This document shows, one piece after another, positions 1 through 7,571 of a stretch of DNA of 13,491 bases. The notes beneath the pieces are model-generated. The model was not told the DNA's origin, did not search any database, and saw only the letters and a program-made list of their open reading frames with translations. The DNA is from an uncultured Clostridia bacterium (GTDB lineage: Bacteria; Bacillota; Clostridia; Christensenellales; DUVY01), in contig CALAYY010000074.1 in NCBI GenBank assembly GCA_937895465.1, positions 1-13,491 on the forward strand, read 5' to 3'. The position numbers and the translations under genes were made by a program. The number at the start of each line of letters is the position of its first letter. Positions within the stretch are counted from its first letter, which is position 1.

Positions 1-1
1 G

Positions 2-67
2 TTTTTAACCCACATAAGACATCATAAGGCAATACAAAAAATGATGGCGGAACAACAAGATGAATGA
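2..67 (+). CDS. C-terminal end of an upstream phage gene (partial)
   Basis: Frame 2 is open from the window edge to a TGA at 65-67 and reads as a basic, then acidic tail ending in MMAEQQDE. It overlaps the start of the next gene by 8 bases, in the ATGAATGA style usual for tightly packed phage operons. In this type of late operon the gene before the scaffold is commonly the portal protein, so a portal C-terminus is a guess from position. Only about 21 residues are visible, so no domain can be confirmed. Confidence 0.5.
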   Translation, partial: FLTHIRHHKAIQKMMAEQQDE

Positions 68-713
68 AAACAACTTAGGGAAATTTGAGTCAATAGAGCA
101 GCTGCAAAAAGCATATAGCAATCTTCATGCCGCCTTTACCAAAAAGTGCCAAGAGTATTCAATATTAAAAAATCAATTTGAGAAACAACAAAACGAGCCT
201 TGTCAGCAAGAGCAGATAAAAACAGCTTCAGACAACTTATTGCCGCCCGATAAGGATAACGGCAGTCAGCCTGAAACAGTATTGGATAATAAAATTGATG
301 ATAAACCTCAAATCAGCCAACAGGACAAAACAGAGCTGGAAATTGACAAGTTTTTTGAAAAACACCCTCAAGCCAAAGGTTTTTCGTTAGAGATCGGCCA
401 GGCGTTAAATACATCTGTTCCTAACTATGTAGATTTGTTGGCGGCATATAATACGGTGCTTTTAGGACAGATAAAGAAGCCGCAAGATATCTTAAAAGAA
501 AAGGATTTTTTGGAAAATTATGTCTATCAAGATGAGGATATCAGACAATATTTTATCCATGATTATTTGGAGAAGTTATCAAGCGTCAATATGCCCAAAA
601 TTATAAGCGGTCAAGCAGGCGTTATCAGCGTTTTGCCCCCTTTACGCCCTAAGAGTTTGAAAGACGCACAAAACCTAGCAAAAGAATTGTTATTAAAAAA
701 AGGAGAATTTTAA
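60..713 (+). CDS. Putative capsid assembly scaffolding protein
   Basis: This 217-residue, highly charged protein lies directly before the major capsid gene, the usual place for a scaffold or assembly protein. Residues about 8-46 (from FESIEQLQKAY to QFEKQQ) look like an amphipathic helix or coiled coil. A glutamine/aspartate-rich, probably disordered linker follows to about residue 90, then a more compact helical part (EIDKFFEKHPQAKGF onward). The tail near residues 190-217 is proline- and lysine-rich (LPPLRPKSLKDAQNLAKELL), as in many scaffolds that bind coat protein through a basic C-terminal helix. The start at 60 overlaps the end of the preceding gene and has a GGCGG at 46-50. Its stop is immediately followed by the capsid ATG. 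The role is inferred from position and composition; no enzymatic motif is seen. Confidence 0.6.
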   Translation: MNENNLGKFESIEQLQKAYSNLHAAFTKKCQEYSILKNQFEKQQNEPCQQEQIKTASDNLLPPDKDNGSQPETVLDNKIDDKPQISQQDKTELEIDKFFEKHPQAKGFSLEIGQALNTSVPNYVDLLAAYNTVLLGQIKKPQDILKEKDFLENYVYQDEDIRQYFIHDYLEKLSSVNMPKIISGQAGVISVLPPLRPKSLKDAQNLAKELLLKKGEF

Positions 714-1868
714 ATGGTGACATTACAAAATGCCGAAAGCGTATTAAAAACAGTATATCTTGATGTGGTAAGCAATCAGCTTAACACAGAGATTAATCCG
801 TTTTTGGCTAAGATAAAACAATCAACTGAAGATGTATGGGGAAAAGAGGTGCGAAAATTAGCACCTTTTGGAATTAACGGCGGTATAGGTGCAGGCACTG
901 AAGACGGCAATCTGCCTTCGGCATACGGTAACCAATATGTGCAGTTTGTAAGCACATTAAAAAACCTTTACGGAACTATTGAGATTTCTGACAAGGCAAT
1001 AAGAGCATCATCTTCTAGCGTAGGGGCATTTGTCAATCTTCTCAATGCCGAGATGGAAGGATTGTTAAAGGCAAGTACATTTAACTTAGGGCGGATGCTG
1101 TACGGCGATGGAAGCGGAGTTGTAGCCAGCGTTACTCTAGCCGGCACAGGCTCATGTGTGGTGGACTCGGTACGAAACTTAATAGAAGGGCTTGCTGTGG
1201 ATGTTTATCAAGACTTAGAAAAAACATCGTCATCCAAAAGAATAAGTGCAATTGACCGTGATACCAAAACAGTTTATTTTGCTGACAGCACTTTAGCCGT
1301 TCAGACAAATTCTAAGCTTTATGTTCAAGGCTCCTACAACAATGAGCTTACGGGGTTAAGTGCTATTTTTTCGAACAGTCAAACTTTGTATGGAGTTGAC
1401 AGAACGGCGCACCGATGGATGAAGCCGTATGTAAAAGCGGTTGACGGCGATATTACTGAGATTGTTATGCAGCAGGCAATAGACAGACTAGAAGAAGTCA
1501 ACGGTTCTAAGGTGGATTTTATAGTGTGTTCTGCAGGTGTCAAGCGTAATTTTCAGGATTATATGCTGTCATTTAAGCGTAATATCGACATTATGGAGCT
1601 TAACGGCGGTTATAAGGCGTTGACCTTTAACGGCATACCGCTTATTTCAGATAGGTTTGTAGGCAGCGGCGAGATGTATTTGCTTAACAGTGCAGACTTT
1701 AGATTGCATCAGCTTTGCGACTGGAAATGGTTGGAAAACGAGCAAGGCAGAATTTTACGCCAAAACCAAGGCAAACCCACTTATACTGCAACGCTAGTAA
1801 AATATGCAGAGCTTGTATGCGACAGACCGGCAGGACAGGCAAAACTTTCAGGCATAACGGAGAGTTAA
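714..1868 (+). CDS. Phage major capsid protein (HK97-fold type)
   Basis: The 384-residue product is the likely shell subunit of the phage head. It has the pattern of many Firmicutes phage major capsid proteins: an N-terminal helical stretch (ESVLKTVYLDVVSNQLN), a long region with WGKEVRKLAPFGINGG, a helix that reads ISDKAIRASSSSVGAFVN, a central VDFIVCSAGVKRNFQDYM segment, and a C-terminal block with GKPTYTATLVKYAELVCDRP. Length fits the family (about 300-400). The start is well supported by AGGAG at 701-705, nine bases before the ATG, and the gene begins right after the scaffold's stop codon. A repeat insertion rather than a gene follows it for about 200 bases. Assignment rests on recognised sequence style and on neighbours; a profile search was not possible. 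Confidence 0.8.
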   Translation: MVTLQNAESVLKTVYLDVVSNQLNTEINPFLAKIKQSTEDVWGKEVRKLAPFGINGGIGAGTEDGNLPSAYGNQYVQFVSTLKNLYGTIEISDKAIRASSSSVGAFVNLLNAEMEGLLKASTFNLGRMLYGDGSGVVASVTLAGTGSCVVDSVRNLIEGLAVDVYQDLEKTSSSKRISAIDRDTKTVYFADSTLAVQTNSKLYVQGSYNNELTGLSAIFSNSQTLYGVDRTAHRWMKPYVKAVDGDITEIVMQQAIDRLEEVNGSKVDFIVCSAGVKRNFQDYMLSFKRNIDIMELNGGYKALTFNGIPLISDRFVGSGEMYLLNSADFRLHQLCDWKWLENEQGRILRQNQGKPTYTATLVKYAELVCDRPAGQAKLSGITES

Positions 1869-1879
1869 AGCTTAAAAAG

Positions 1880-2032
1880 TAGTAAACGCTTAAGGCTCCT
1901 TTATCAAAAGAAGGCTTAGCTTTCTAAAAGCTGTAAGATGTAACCCCCAAAGGCTCCTTTCTCAAAAGGAGCTGGCGGCGTTAGCCGACTGAGGATTTAT
2001 TTTTTACAGCCATAAAGAATGCTATGAGAACG
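1880..2032 (+). repeat. Structured repeat, copy A, inside the capsid operon
   Basis: This lies between the capsid and adaptor genes. It matches the repeats at 9124-9205, 9361-9443 and 9892-9974: AAAGGCTCCTTT then CAAAAGGAGCTG (hairpin I), a GCCGAC hairpin (CGGC-GTTA-GCCG, hairpin II), GACTGAGGATT, a T-rich stretch, and AATGNTATGAGAACG at the right end. A partial first hairpin (1891-1909) and a GAAGGCTTAGCTTTC...AAGCTGTAAG motif (1909-1938) precede it. The right end supplies an in-frame ATG at 2024, which would falsely lengthen the next gene. The operon reading frames are not broken, so the element is tolerated in the intergenic gap. Confidence 0.8.
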
Positions 2033-2077
2033 TCACTCATAAAAAAAGTTATATCCATTTTTATAAAGGCGGTAACA

Positions 2078-2644
2078 ATGACATTAAAAGAAATTATTAT
2101 TGACACGGCGACACTTCTTAGTCTTGACGGTGTTTTGAGTTTGCCTGAAATGGGCGGTAACACCCAAAGCAACCAATCTCAAAACGATTTGAGTTTACTC
2201 AAAAAATGCGTCAATCTCACGATAAACGAAATAGCAGGCGATTATATTCCGCTTAACTTTATAGAATCTGTTTTGATATCAGACCAAAAAATCCCTTACA
2301 CAGCACTAAAAAAACCTGCCCAAAAAATCAAATCTATTAAAGACGGTCAAGGTGCTAACTGCTATTTTAAAGTGTATCCGTCCTATATATACACCGACTG
2401 CAAGGGCGAGTGTCATATAGAATACTCTTATATCCCTGCCAATTTAGAAGATTTGAACGGCTCTGTAGAGGTTAACCCAAAAGCAACTTCTAGGCTGATA
2501 GCATACGGCACGGCAAGAGAATATTGCCTTATTACATCTATGTATGAGCAGGCAAAAACCTGGGACGAAAGATACAAAGACGGACTTCAAAATATATCCA
2601 AGGCGTCAACAGTTTTAAAAATCCCCAAAAGGTTGTGGAGATAA
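2078..2644 (+). CDS. Putative head-tail adaptor / connector protein
   Basis: This 188-residue protein follows the capsid gene and precedes the large beta-rich tail-hub-like gene, where short-tailed phages usually code the adaptor that sits below the portal ring (the P22 gp4 / T7 gp11 position). The C-terminal half is helical and contains SRLIAYGTAREYCLITSMYEQAKTW and a YKDGLQNI helix, resembling adaptor helices of such proteins. The frame is open from an ATG at 2024, but that codon and about 10 bases after it belong to the right end of repeat copy A. The ATG at 2078 has an AAAGGCGG ribosome site at 2065-2072 and starts a conventional N-terminus (MTLKEIIIDTATLLSL), so 2078 is chosen. Function is inferred from position and size; no catalytic motif is expected. 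Confidence 0.6.
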   Translation: MTLKEIIIDTATLLSLDGVLSLPEMGGNTQSNQSQNDLSLLKKCVNLTINEIAGDYIPLNFIESVLISDQKIPYTALKKPAQKIKSIKDGQGANCYFKVYPSYIYTDCKGECHIEYSYIPANLEDLNGSVEVNPKATSRLIAYGTAREYCLITSMYEQAKTWDERYKDGLQNISKASTVLKIPKRLWR

Positions 2645-2645
2645 T

Positions 2646-4124
2646 ATGTTTTACCGTCATAGTTTGAAAACACCCAAAACGCATAACAGCATAATAGAAT
2701 TTGCGAGCTTTGAGGGCGGAATGTGCCGTCATATTGACCCCAACATTATGCCGCTAAGGTATGCGTATAATACATATAATTTTGACATATCAGACGGTGC
2801 ATTAAAGGACGGATTAGGGATCGAGAAGCTTTGTTCAAAACATCTTGAAAAGCCCCAAGACCTTACCTTTCCACAAGGGCAAATAAAGTCTGCTTGGCAG
2901 TTTTATCTATATGATTTTTCACTTCTTAGGCGTGACGATAAGCTTGTATTGTATATATCGGACGGTTTTCTTTATTATATAAACTTATTTGACGAAAGCT
3001 GTGATTTCAAAAAAATCCCAAATTCATATTTTTCCAGTCCTCCCAACTTTCTCAATTACCGTCTTAACAGCCAAGATGTGATGATAGTGACTTCGCCGAC
3101 TGATGAAATGCTTGTCTATAATGGTGTGGACGAGGCTTACCGTGTCGCCCAAGCTCCCAAAATATCTTCTATGACCGTACATTATGAAAGGCTGTTTGCA
3201 ACGTCAACAGGCGAAAGCAATCAAATTTGGTTTTCTAAGGAGCTTGACCCTATTAATTGGGATATTAACCTTGAGAGTGCAGGCTTTATTGAAATGAACG
3301 ATGAGCGGGGCGCATTGCTAAAGGTCATGAGTTTTCTTGATTATGTGTATGTGTTTAGAGAGTTTGGCATAACCAGAATAAGCGCTTATGCCGACCAGAC
3401 CCAGTTTTTTGTTTCGCACCTTTTTACCTCTAGCGGAAGAATATGCCCTGACACCGTTACACTTTGTGGCGACCATGTAATATTTTTGACTTCAAGCGGA
3501 CTGTATGCCTTTGACGGACTGCAAACTTACAAAATATTAGAACAGATTTTTGACGGAATAAAGGATATTGATAACGCACGCTCAGTTTATTATAACGGCA
3601 AATACTATCTTGCCTGTAACTATGATTTTTCGGACGGACAGAAAATCCATTGCGAAAACACTGACTATGTATGCAACGCAGTTATAGAATACGATACGAT
3701 AAGAAAAACCTATATTATTTATAGAGGCATAGATATAGCAAGCTTTCTGGTGCTAAAAATCGGTTCAAAAGAGCTTTTGACTTTTTCGTGTTTTAAGGAA
3801 CATTCTGGGTCTTTAAGCATTTTGTATCAAGGCAGTCAATATTATGGGGCAGAGTTTATTAAGGCTTGGCAGTCGCCATATACGGATTTAGGGCGTGGAG
3901 ATTATATAAAAACTCTCAAAGCTATATATCTTGTCAGTCATACACCTTGCAAGCTGATTATTAACGCAGACGGCAAAGAGTACATCATAGACGTTGAGGG
4001 AAGCAGATTGGTAAAAAGAATACCCTTGAAGCTAAAGTTTAGGCTGATGAGTATATGCTTTTTGGTAACTTGCTCTAACAGCTATATAACCCGTCCTATG
4101 CTAGAGTTAAGCATTACAAAATAG
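2646..4124 (+). CDS. Beta-propeller-like phage tail / DNA stabilisation protein
   Basis: The 492-residue product is rich in short beta-strands, aromatic residues and aspartates, with repeated strand-turn patterns (VMIVTSPTDEMLVYNG, ERLFATSTGESNQIWFSKE, VIFLTSSGLYAFDG, YYNGKYYLACNYDFSDG). These resemble beta-propeller blades. The segments FEGGMCRHIDPNIMPLRYAYNTYNFD near the start and DPINWDINLESAGFIEMNDERG in the middle recall the packaged-DNA stabilisation or tail-hub proteins of P22-like phages. It probably closes the neck or forms part of the short tail. The start follows the adaptor's stop by one base, with GTGGAG just upstream. Its TAG stop overlaps the ribosome site (AGGTGA) of the next gene, so translation is probably coupled. 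The family assignment is from appearance, not from a search. Confidence 0.6.
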   Translation: MFYRHSLKTPKTHNSIIEFASFEGGMCRHIDPNIMPLRYAYNTYNFDISDGALKDGLGIEKLCSKHLEKPQDLTFPQGQIKSAWQFYLYDFSLLRRDDKLVLYISDGFLYYINLFDESCDFKKIPNSYFSSPPNFLNYRLNSQDVMIVTSPTDEMLVYNGVDEAYRVAQAPKISSMTVHYERLFATSTGESNQIWFSKELDPINWDINLESAGFIEMNDERGALLKVMSFLDYVYVFREFGITRISAYADQTQFFVSHLFTSSGRICPDTVTLCGDHVIFLTSSGLYAFDGLQTYKILEQIFDGIKDIDNARSVYYNGKYYLACNYDFSDGQKIHCENTDYVCNAVIEYDTIRKTYIIYRGIDIASFLVLKIGSKELLTFSCFKEHSGSLSILYQGSQYYGAEFIKAWQSPYTDLGRGDYIKTLKAIYLVSHTPCKLIINADGKEYIIDVEGSRLVKRIPLKLKFRLMSICFLVTCSNSYITRPMLELSITK

Positions 4125-4132
4125 GTGATTAT

Positions 4133-5104
4133 ATGGATTATGGAAAATTGGCATACCTTAATATGCAAGACGTTAACAAGCGTTTATCAAGCCTTGAAAA
4201 AAGCTCTCAAGTTGTATCTCAAAGCTGGTCAGTTAATAAAACACTAAATGCTAGTATTGATAATGTCTATAGCTTTGATATTAGGTTTTTTGGTTCGGAT
4301 AAGGTTACTATAATCGGCAAAATGCGGTTTTTGAGTACGCAAAACACAACAGCTGATATTATTATTAAGCTCAACGGACTTGTCTGTTATGTTGAAAAAA
4401 TTGAGTTCTTGCAGGGCGAAAGAGAGCATTTTTTCTTTTTTTGCGCTCACGGTCAGGTCAGTAATGTGCTTGAAGTCTTAATCCAAAACTATAAAGGAGT
4501 GCTTATTAGTTATGACCTGATAATTTCAGGCGGCAATGTCACAGGATATGAGCAGGACATAAATTTGGAGCTGATTAATAGACAAGCAAAAAACACAGTC
4601 GGCTGTAAGACAGGCAATAAAATATGCTGTTATATAAGCTCTGATAACCTTTTTGATTTTGGGAGTAACCCTATAGTTTTAGGAGAGGGGCAGGATTTTT
4701 CGATATGCAAGGGCTTTGATAACACGGACAAAACCGCATTGGCAGTTATAGGCGACGACAAGGTTTTGAGGTTTTGCGTTTTGGGCAGTTTCATACAAGA
4801 AATTGCCCAAAATGTTTTGTCCGCTGCATTAATGCCCATAGCTATAGGCTATCTTATAGTTTATATAAAAGACAATAACGCATGTTACCGTATTGTTTAT
4901 CCCACTTATCAAGTTTCGTCTGAAGTTAAAATTTCTTTGCCTGACGGTATGTATGAAAGTGTAAGGGCGGTATTTGATGCACCGTATCCTATGTTTTTGT
5001 TTAAGAGTATAGAGGGCAAAATATACCTAAAAACTGATAATGCTGTTTTGGTAAGCGAAAGGATATCATACATCAATCTGTCTTCTTCACCTATCAACGG
5101 ATAA
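4133..5104 (+). CDS. Phage tail-associated protein, function unknown
   Basis: I do not recognise a named family in this 323-residue protein. The first 30 residues (MDYGKLAYLNMQDVNKRLSSLEKS) look like a short helix or coiled coil, as in trimeric fibre attachment domains. The rest is predicted from its pattern to be mostly beta, with alternating hydrophobic strands (ADIIIKLNGLVCYVEKIEF, VLEVLIQNYKGVLISYDLII) and a last third resembling strand-turn repeats. No signal peptide or membrane helix is evident. It lies 8 bases after the propeller-like gene and 11 before the next large beta-rich gene, so it is probably a virion tail component, perhaps a fibre or adaptor of the receptor-binding apparatus. 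That role is inference from neighbours only. Confidence 0.55.
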   Translation: MDYGKLAYLNMQDVNKRLSSLEKSSQVVSQSWSVNKTLNASIDNVYSFDIRFFGSDKVTIIGKMRFLSTQNTTADIIIKLNGLVCYVEKIEFLQGEREHFFFFCAHGQVSNVLEVLIQNYKGVLISYDLIISGGNVTGYEQDINLELINRQAKNTVGCKTGNKICCYISSDNLFDFGSNPIVLGEGQDFSICKGFDNTDKTALAVIGDDKVLRFCVLGSFIQEIAQNVLSAALMPIAIGYLIVYIKDNNACYRIVYPTYQVSSEVKISLPDGMYESVRAVFDAPYPMFLFKSIEGKIYLKTDNAVLVSERISYINLSSSPING

Positions 5105-5115
5105 AGGAAACCGCA

Positions 5116-7002
5116 ATGAAAAACACATATATAATACGGCACAAAGGCAAGACATATATCTCTAATAATATTATGCTCAATAGCTATCGAGATAGTATAA
5201 TTCAAGGCGTTAAGGTTACTGACTATTTGGCTTTTGGAAGCGGTACAGGCATGCCAAGCATAACTAACTACAGCTTGTTTTCTTTTTTGGGAGTTAAAGA
5301 GTGTAAGACGATTGAATATAATGCTGACTGCCAAAAAGGTGAATATTATGTTTTGAAAAGCATTGTTTTGGGGGCAGATGAGTTTGTGGGTCAGACTATA
5401 ACAGAAGTTGGATTTTGCCCTTCAGCTAATCAAAACCTTATAACTCACAGCATTTTGCCTCAGGGTGTGTACAAAGATAACGAGCCTATGGAGATAAGTG
5501 CATACTTTTATTTTGCTTACTCTAACGGCTTGTTAGAGGGCGACAACCCTTTGGTTAAGGCGTTGTTGGGGATTATGCCGCTAAACTTCTCAATGTTTAG
5601 TTATGGCTATTGCAATTACTATTCTATTGCTGATGCTCAAAACATTACAAATAAACACCCTTGCCAATATGCCCAAAATGTTTTGAGATTAATTTGTGCT
5701 AACCAATCCACTAAGCTAAAAGACTTGGTGCTGTTTTATGACGATGTGCCTGTTATGACTGTCAACGCATTTTATAACAAGGTCAACAGCACTTCATATA
5801 ATTATACCTTTGACAATAAGGGATTAATAACGGTTGAAAATTTTGCTGACAAAAAAGCCGCTTCTTGTGTAATCAATGGCATTGTTTCGGTTTTTGGTAT
5901 TCAGGCGGTAATTACAGGGATTAGTTCAAATATCCAAAGCTTGCCGATAGATATAAAAGGTCAAAAGATAGTTGTTTCCAAAGACCGTCAGTACCTTGTT
6001 TTGATACATGATAACGAAATGCAGGTATATAGAGACTTTAACGGCAAGATTAATTATATAGGAAAAGCAGGCTTAGAAACGCACATATCATATTTGGATA
6101 TATGTGCCGGCAGAATAATAGCAGTATGCAACCAAAAAGATACGCCGCTTAGTGTTAATAACCGCCGACTGTATTTTTTTGATATCTCAAGCGGTATCAG
6201 GCTAACAGAAAAGACTTTTACTAACGATCTTGATATGGATATAGACGGAATGTCGCTAGAATTTGCAGGGGCTAATAATATGATTTTGTATGTTTTAAGC
6301 GGCGGCTTATTGATAGGCAAAACCTTCTGCTATACGGACAAAAACCCTGTTTTAACAGATAACTGCTCTTTTGAAGCACCGACTGCTAAGTTTTTTGGGG
6401 CATCGTATAGAAGAAATACTGTTTTTGCAACCAATCTTAATAAAGACGATATGACAGGCACGGTGCATAAGGCGTTATTAAACGGCGAAAATAATCCTCT
6501 GTACAGCGGAATCATACTTAATCTAAAATCTATTTCGCCTGAACAAATGCTTTATACAGGCGAGGCTATTTTGACGTATTCGGCAACTACAAAAACAGTT
6601 GCGGTGTATTCGTATGTTAATAATTCTTTGAAGGTGTTTGAGTTAAATAATCTGATTAGTGATATTGACAAGGTTTTTTTAGATTGCAGATATATTTTTG
6701 TGACAGACATTAATAATACCTTTTACCTTTATGAAATTGATTATGATTTGTGCGAGCTTAAATTGACTATCAGCGGTGCTAATCCTATGCCTTCAGCAGA
6801 ACAAGTTTTGATTATGAATGACCTAATACTTTTTATAAACCAAAACAGCCTAATAAGTGTGCCTGTAACATACAGCGATGTCAATATATATTCTGATCAA
6901 AGTGCATATCTAAGTTCTGCAAGTATAAGATTTTCGAACACTTTGTACGGCGATGCTACAGGTTACAACAGCTTGGCGGCGACAATTTCTTTTACATTTT
7001 GA
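5116..7002 (+). CDS. Large beta-rich tail / fibre candidate
   Basis: At 628 residues this is the largest phage product in the window. Residues about 1-150 include NYSLFSFLGVKECKTIEYNAD and QTITEVGFCPSANQN. The latter is like the 'ITEIGL' strand found in N-terminal domains of phage tail-collar fibre proteins. Residues about 250-600 hold repeated strand-turn units (RQYLVLIHDNEMQVYRDFN, YLDICAGRIIAVCN, NRRLYFFDISSG, NMILYVLSGGLLIG, YIFVTDINNTFYLYEI) that look like WD-type propeller blades. The C-terminus ends in a strand with an aromatic last residue (ISFTF). Ribosome site AAAGGAAA lies upstream of the ATG at 5116. It is likely a receptor-binding or tail-tip protein; the domain reading is by eye. 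Confidence 0.55.
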   Translation: MKNTYIIRHKGKTYISNNIMLNSYRDSIIQGVKVTDYLAFGSGTGMPSITNYSLFSFLGVKECKTIEYNADCQKGEYYVLKSIVLGADEFVGQTITEVGFCPSANQNLITHSILPQGVYKDNEPMEISAYFYFAYSNGLLEGDNPLVKALLGIMPLNFSMFSYGYCNYYSIADAQNITNKHPCQYAQNVLRLICANQSTKLKDLVLFYDDVPVMTVNAFYNKVNSTSYNYTFDNKGLITVENFADKKAASCVINGIVSVFGIQAVITGISSNIQSLPIDIKGQKIVVSKDRQYLVLIHDNEMQVYRDFNGKINYIGKAGLETHISYLDICAGRIIAVCNQKDTPLSVNNRRLYFFDISSGIRLTEKTFTNDLDMDIDGMSLEFAGANNMILYVLSGGLLIGKTFCYTDKNPVLTDNCSFEAPTAKFFGASYRRNTVFATNLNKDDMTGTVHKALLNGENNPLYSGIILNLKSISPEQMLYTGEAILTYSATTKTVAVYSYVNNSLKVFELNNLISDIDKVFLDCRYIFVTDINNTFYLYEIDYDLCELKLTISGANPMPSAEQVLIMNDLILFINQNSLISVPVTYSDVNIYSDQSAYLSSASIRFSNTLYGDATGYNSLAATISFTF

Positions 7003-7016
7003 ATAGGGGAGGGAAA

Positions 7017-7262
7017 ATGTTTTTAAAAAAAGCAATAGGTGTGGGCAAGGGGAAAAACGTCAGCGGAACATATATAAATGACGGCGGATATGTTTTGGTA
7101 TATTCGTTTTTTAATAATTGTATTACAGAACGCAAGTATGTTTTGGGAACAAGCGCTCCTGAAAACTTTACAGGACAAGTGGTTTCTATGGGCGAGATGC
7201 TGGCAAAAAACAGCGCATTTTCAATAGAGAGTATAAAGGGAAGGTTAAGGCAGATTGTATGA
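7017..7262 (+). CDS. Small phage protein, unknown function
   Basis: An 81-residue basic protein beginning MFLKKAIGVGKGKNVSG and ending GRLRQIV. The frame is also open from a TTG at 6999, but the ATG at 7017 has an excellent ribosome site, GGGGAGGG at 7006-7013, so 7017 is chosen. Two predicted strands (YINDGGYVLVYSFF and CITERKYVLGTS) are followed by an amphipathic helix (VVSMGEMLAKNSAFSIESIKGRLRQ). It has no membrane segment or known motif. It sits between the tail genes and the coiled-coil protein, so a minor virion or tail-assembly role is possible. Its TGA overlaps an ATG at 7259 that opens a possible small downstream frame. Confidence 0.6.
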   Translation: MFLKKAIGVGKGKNVSGTYINDGGYVLVYSFFNNCITERKYVLGTSAPENFTGQVVSMGEMLAKNSAFSIESIKGRLRQIV

Positions 7263-7420
7263 AAATTACACCTTACAAGTACATGACACCAAAAGAAATA
7301 TTCAGACTTATAAGACATGAGAAAATAATTAATTATTACAGAGGAGTATATAATGGCAATAAATTATTCCAAACTGCTAAAGGATTTGGGCGTGAAAGTA
7401 ACGCTTGGGACAAACGATAA
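7259..7420 (+). CDS. Possible 53-residue small protein
   Basis: The frame begins with an ATGA overlap with the stop of the preceding gene and reads MKITPYKYMTPKEIFRLIR, a plausible short basic helix, followed by a less protein-like tail. Its last 68 bases overlap, in another frame, the start of the gene at 7353, which has a much stronger ribosome site. It may be a real translationally coupled micro-gene, or a gene whose end has decayed. There is no clear ribosome site of its own. Confidence 0.3.
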   Translation: MKITPYKYMTPKEIFRLIRHEKIINYYRGVYNGNKLFQTAKGFGRESNAWDKR

Positions 7421-7487
7421 GACAATGGATGTAAAACCTATCAATACTATTAAGCTGTCTGATAATGTTTTGGGGGACTTAGACTAG
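7353..7487 (+). pseudogene. N-terminal fragment of the coiled-coil phage protein, ended by in-frame TAG
   Basis: A strong ribosome site (AGAGGAG, 7339-7345) precedes the ATG at 7353, and 44 codons follow (MAINYSKLLKDLGVKVTLG...DNVLGDLD) before a TAG at 7485-7487. The same frame continues without another stop through 7488-8351 and joins the next gene, with protein-like sequence between (GLKRIDGQYSIDNEIKPVEL). I therefore read 7353-8351 as one original gene of about 332 codons broken by a nonsense codon. A CAG-to-TAG change would explain it. Readthrough or a sequencing error are the other possibilities. Confidence 0.65.
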
Positions 7488-7571
7488 GGACTCAAAAGAA
7501 TAGACGGACAGTACTCAATAGATAATGAAATCAAACCTGTTGAACTGCCTGAAAAAAGCGGTACAGAATTT

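Noticed and set aside
2024..2077. Upstream ATG for the adaptor gene
   Set aside because: The codon belongs to the right end of repeat copy A (the ATGAGAACG motif); the ATG at 2078 has a proper ribosome site.
4909..5334. Minus-strand open frame of 141 codons
   Set aside because: It spans the end of one phage gene and the start of the next, has no recognisable motif or ribosome site, and is best read as a shadow of the plus-strand genes.
7485..7487. Genome-wide TAG recoding in the phage
   Set aside because: The genes ending at 4124 and 8875 use TAG in places that fit normal stops; reading through at 4124 would run far into the next gene in the wrong frame. A single nonsense change is simpler, though local readthrough is not excluded.
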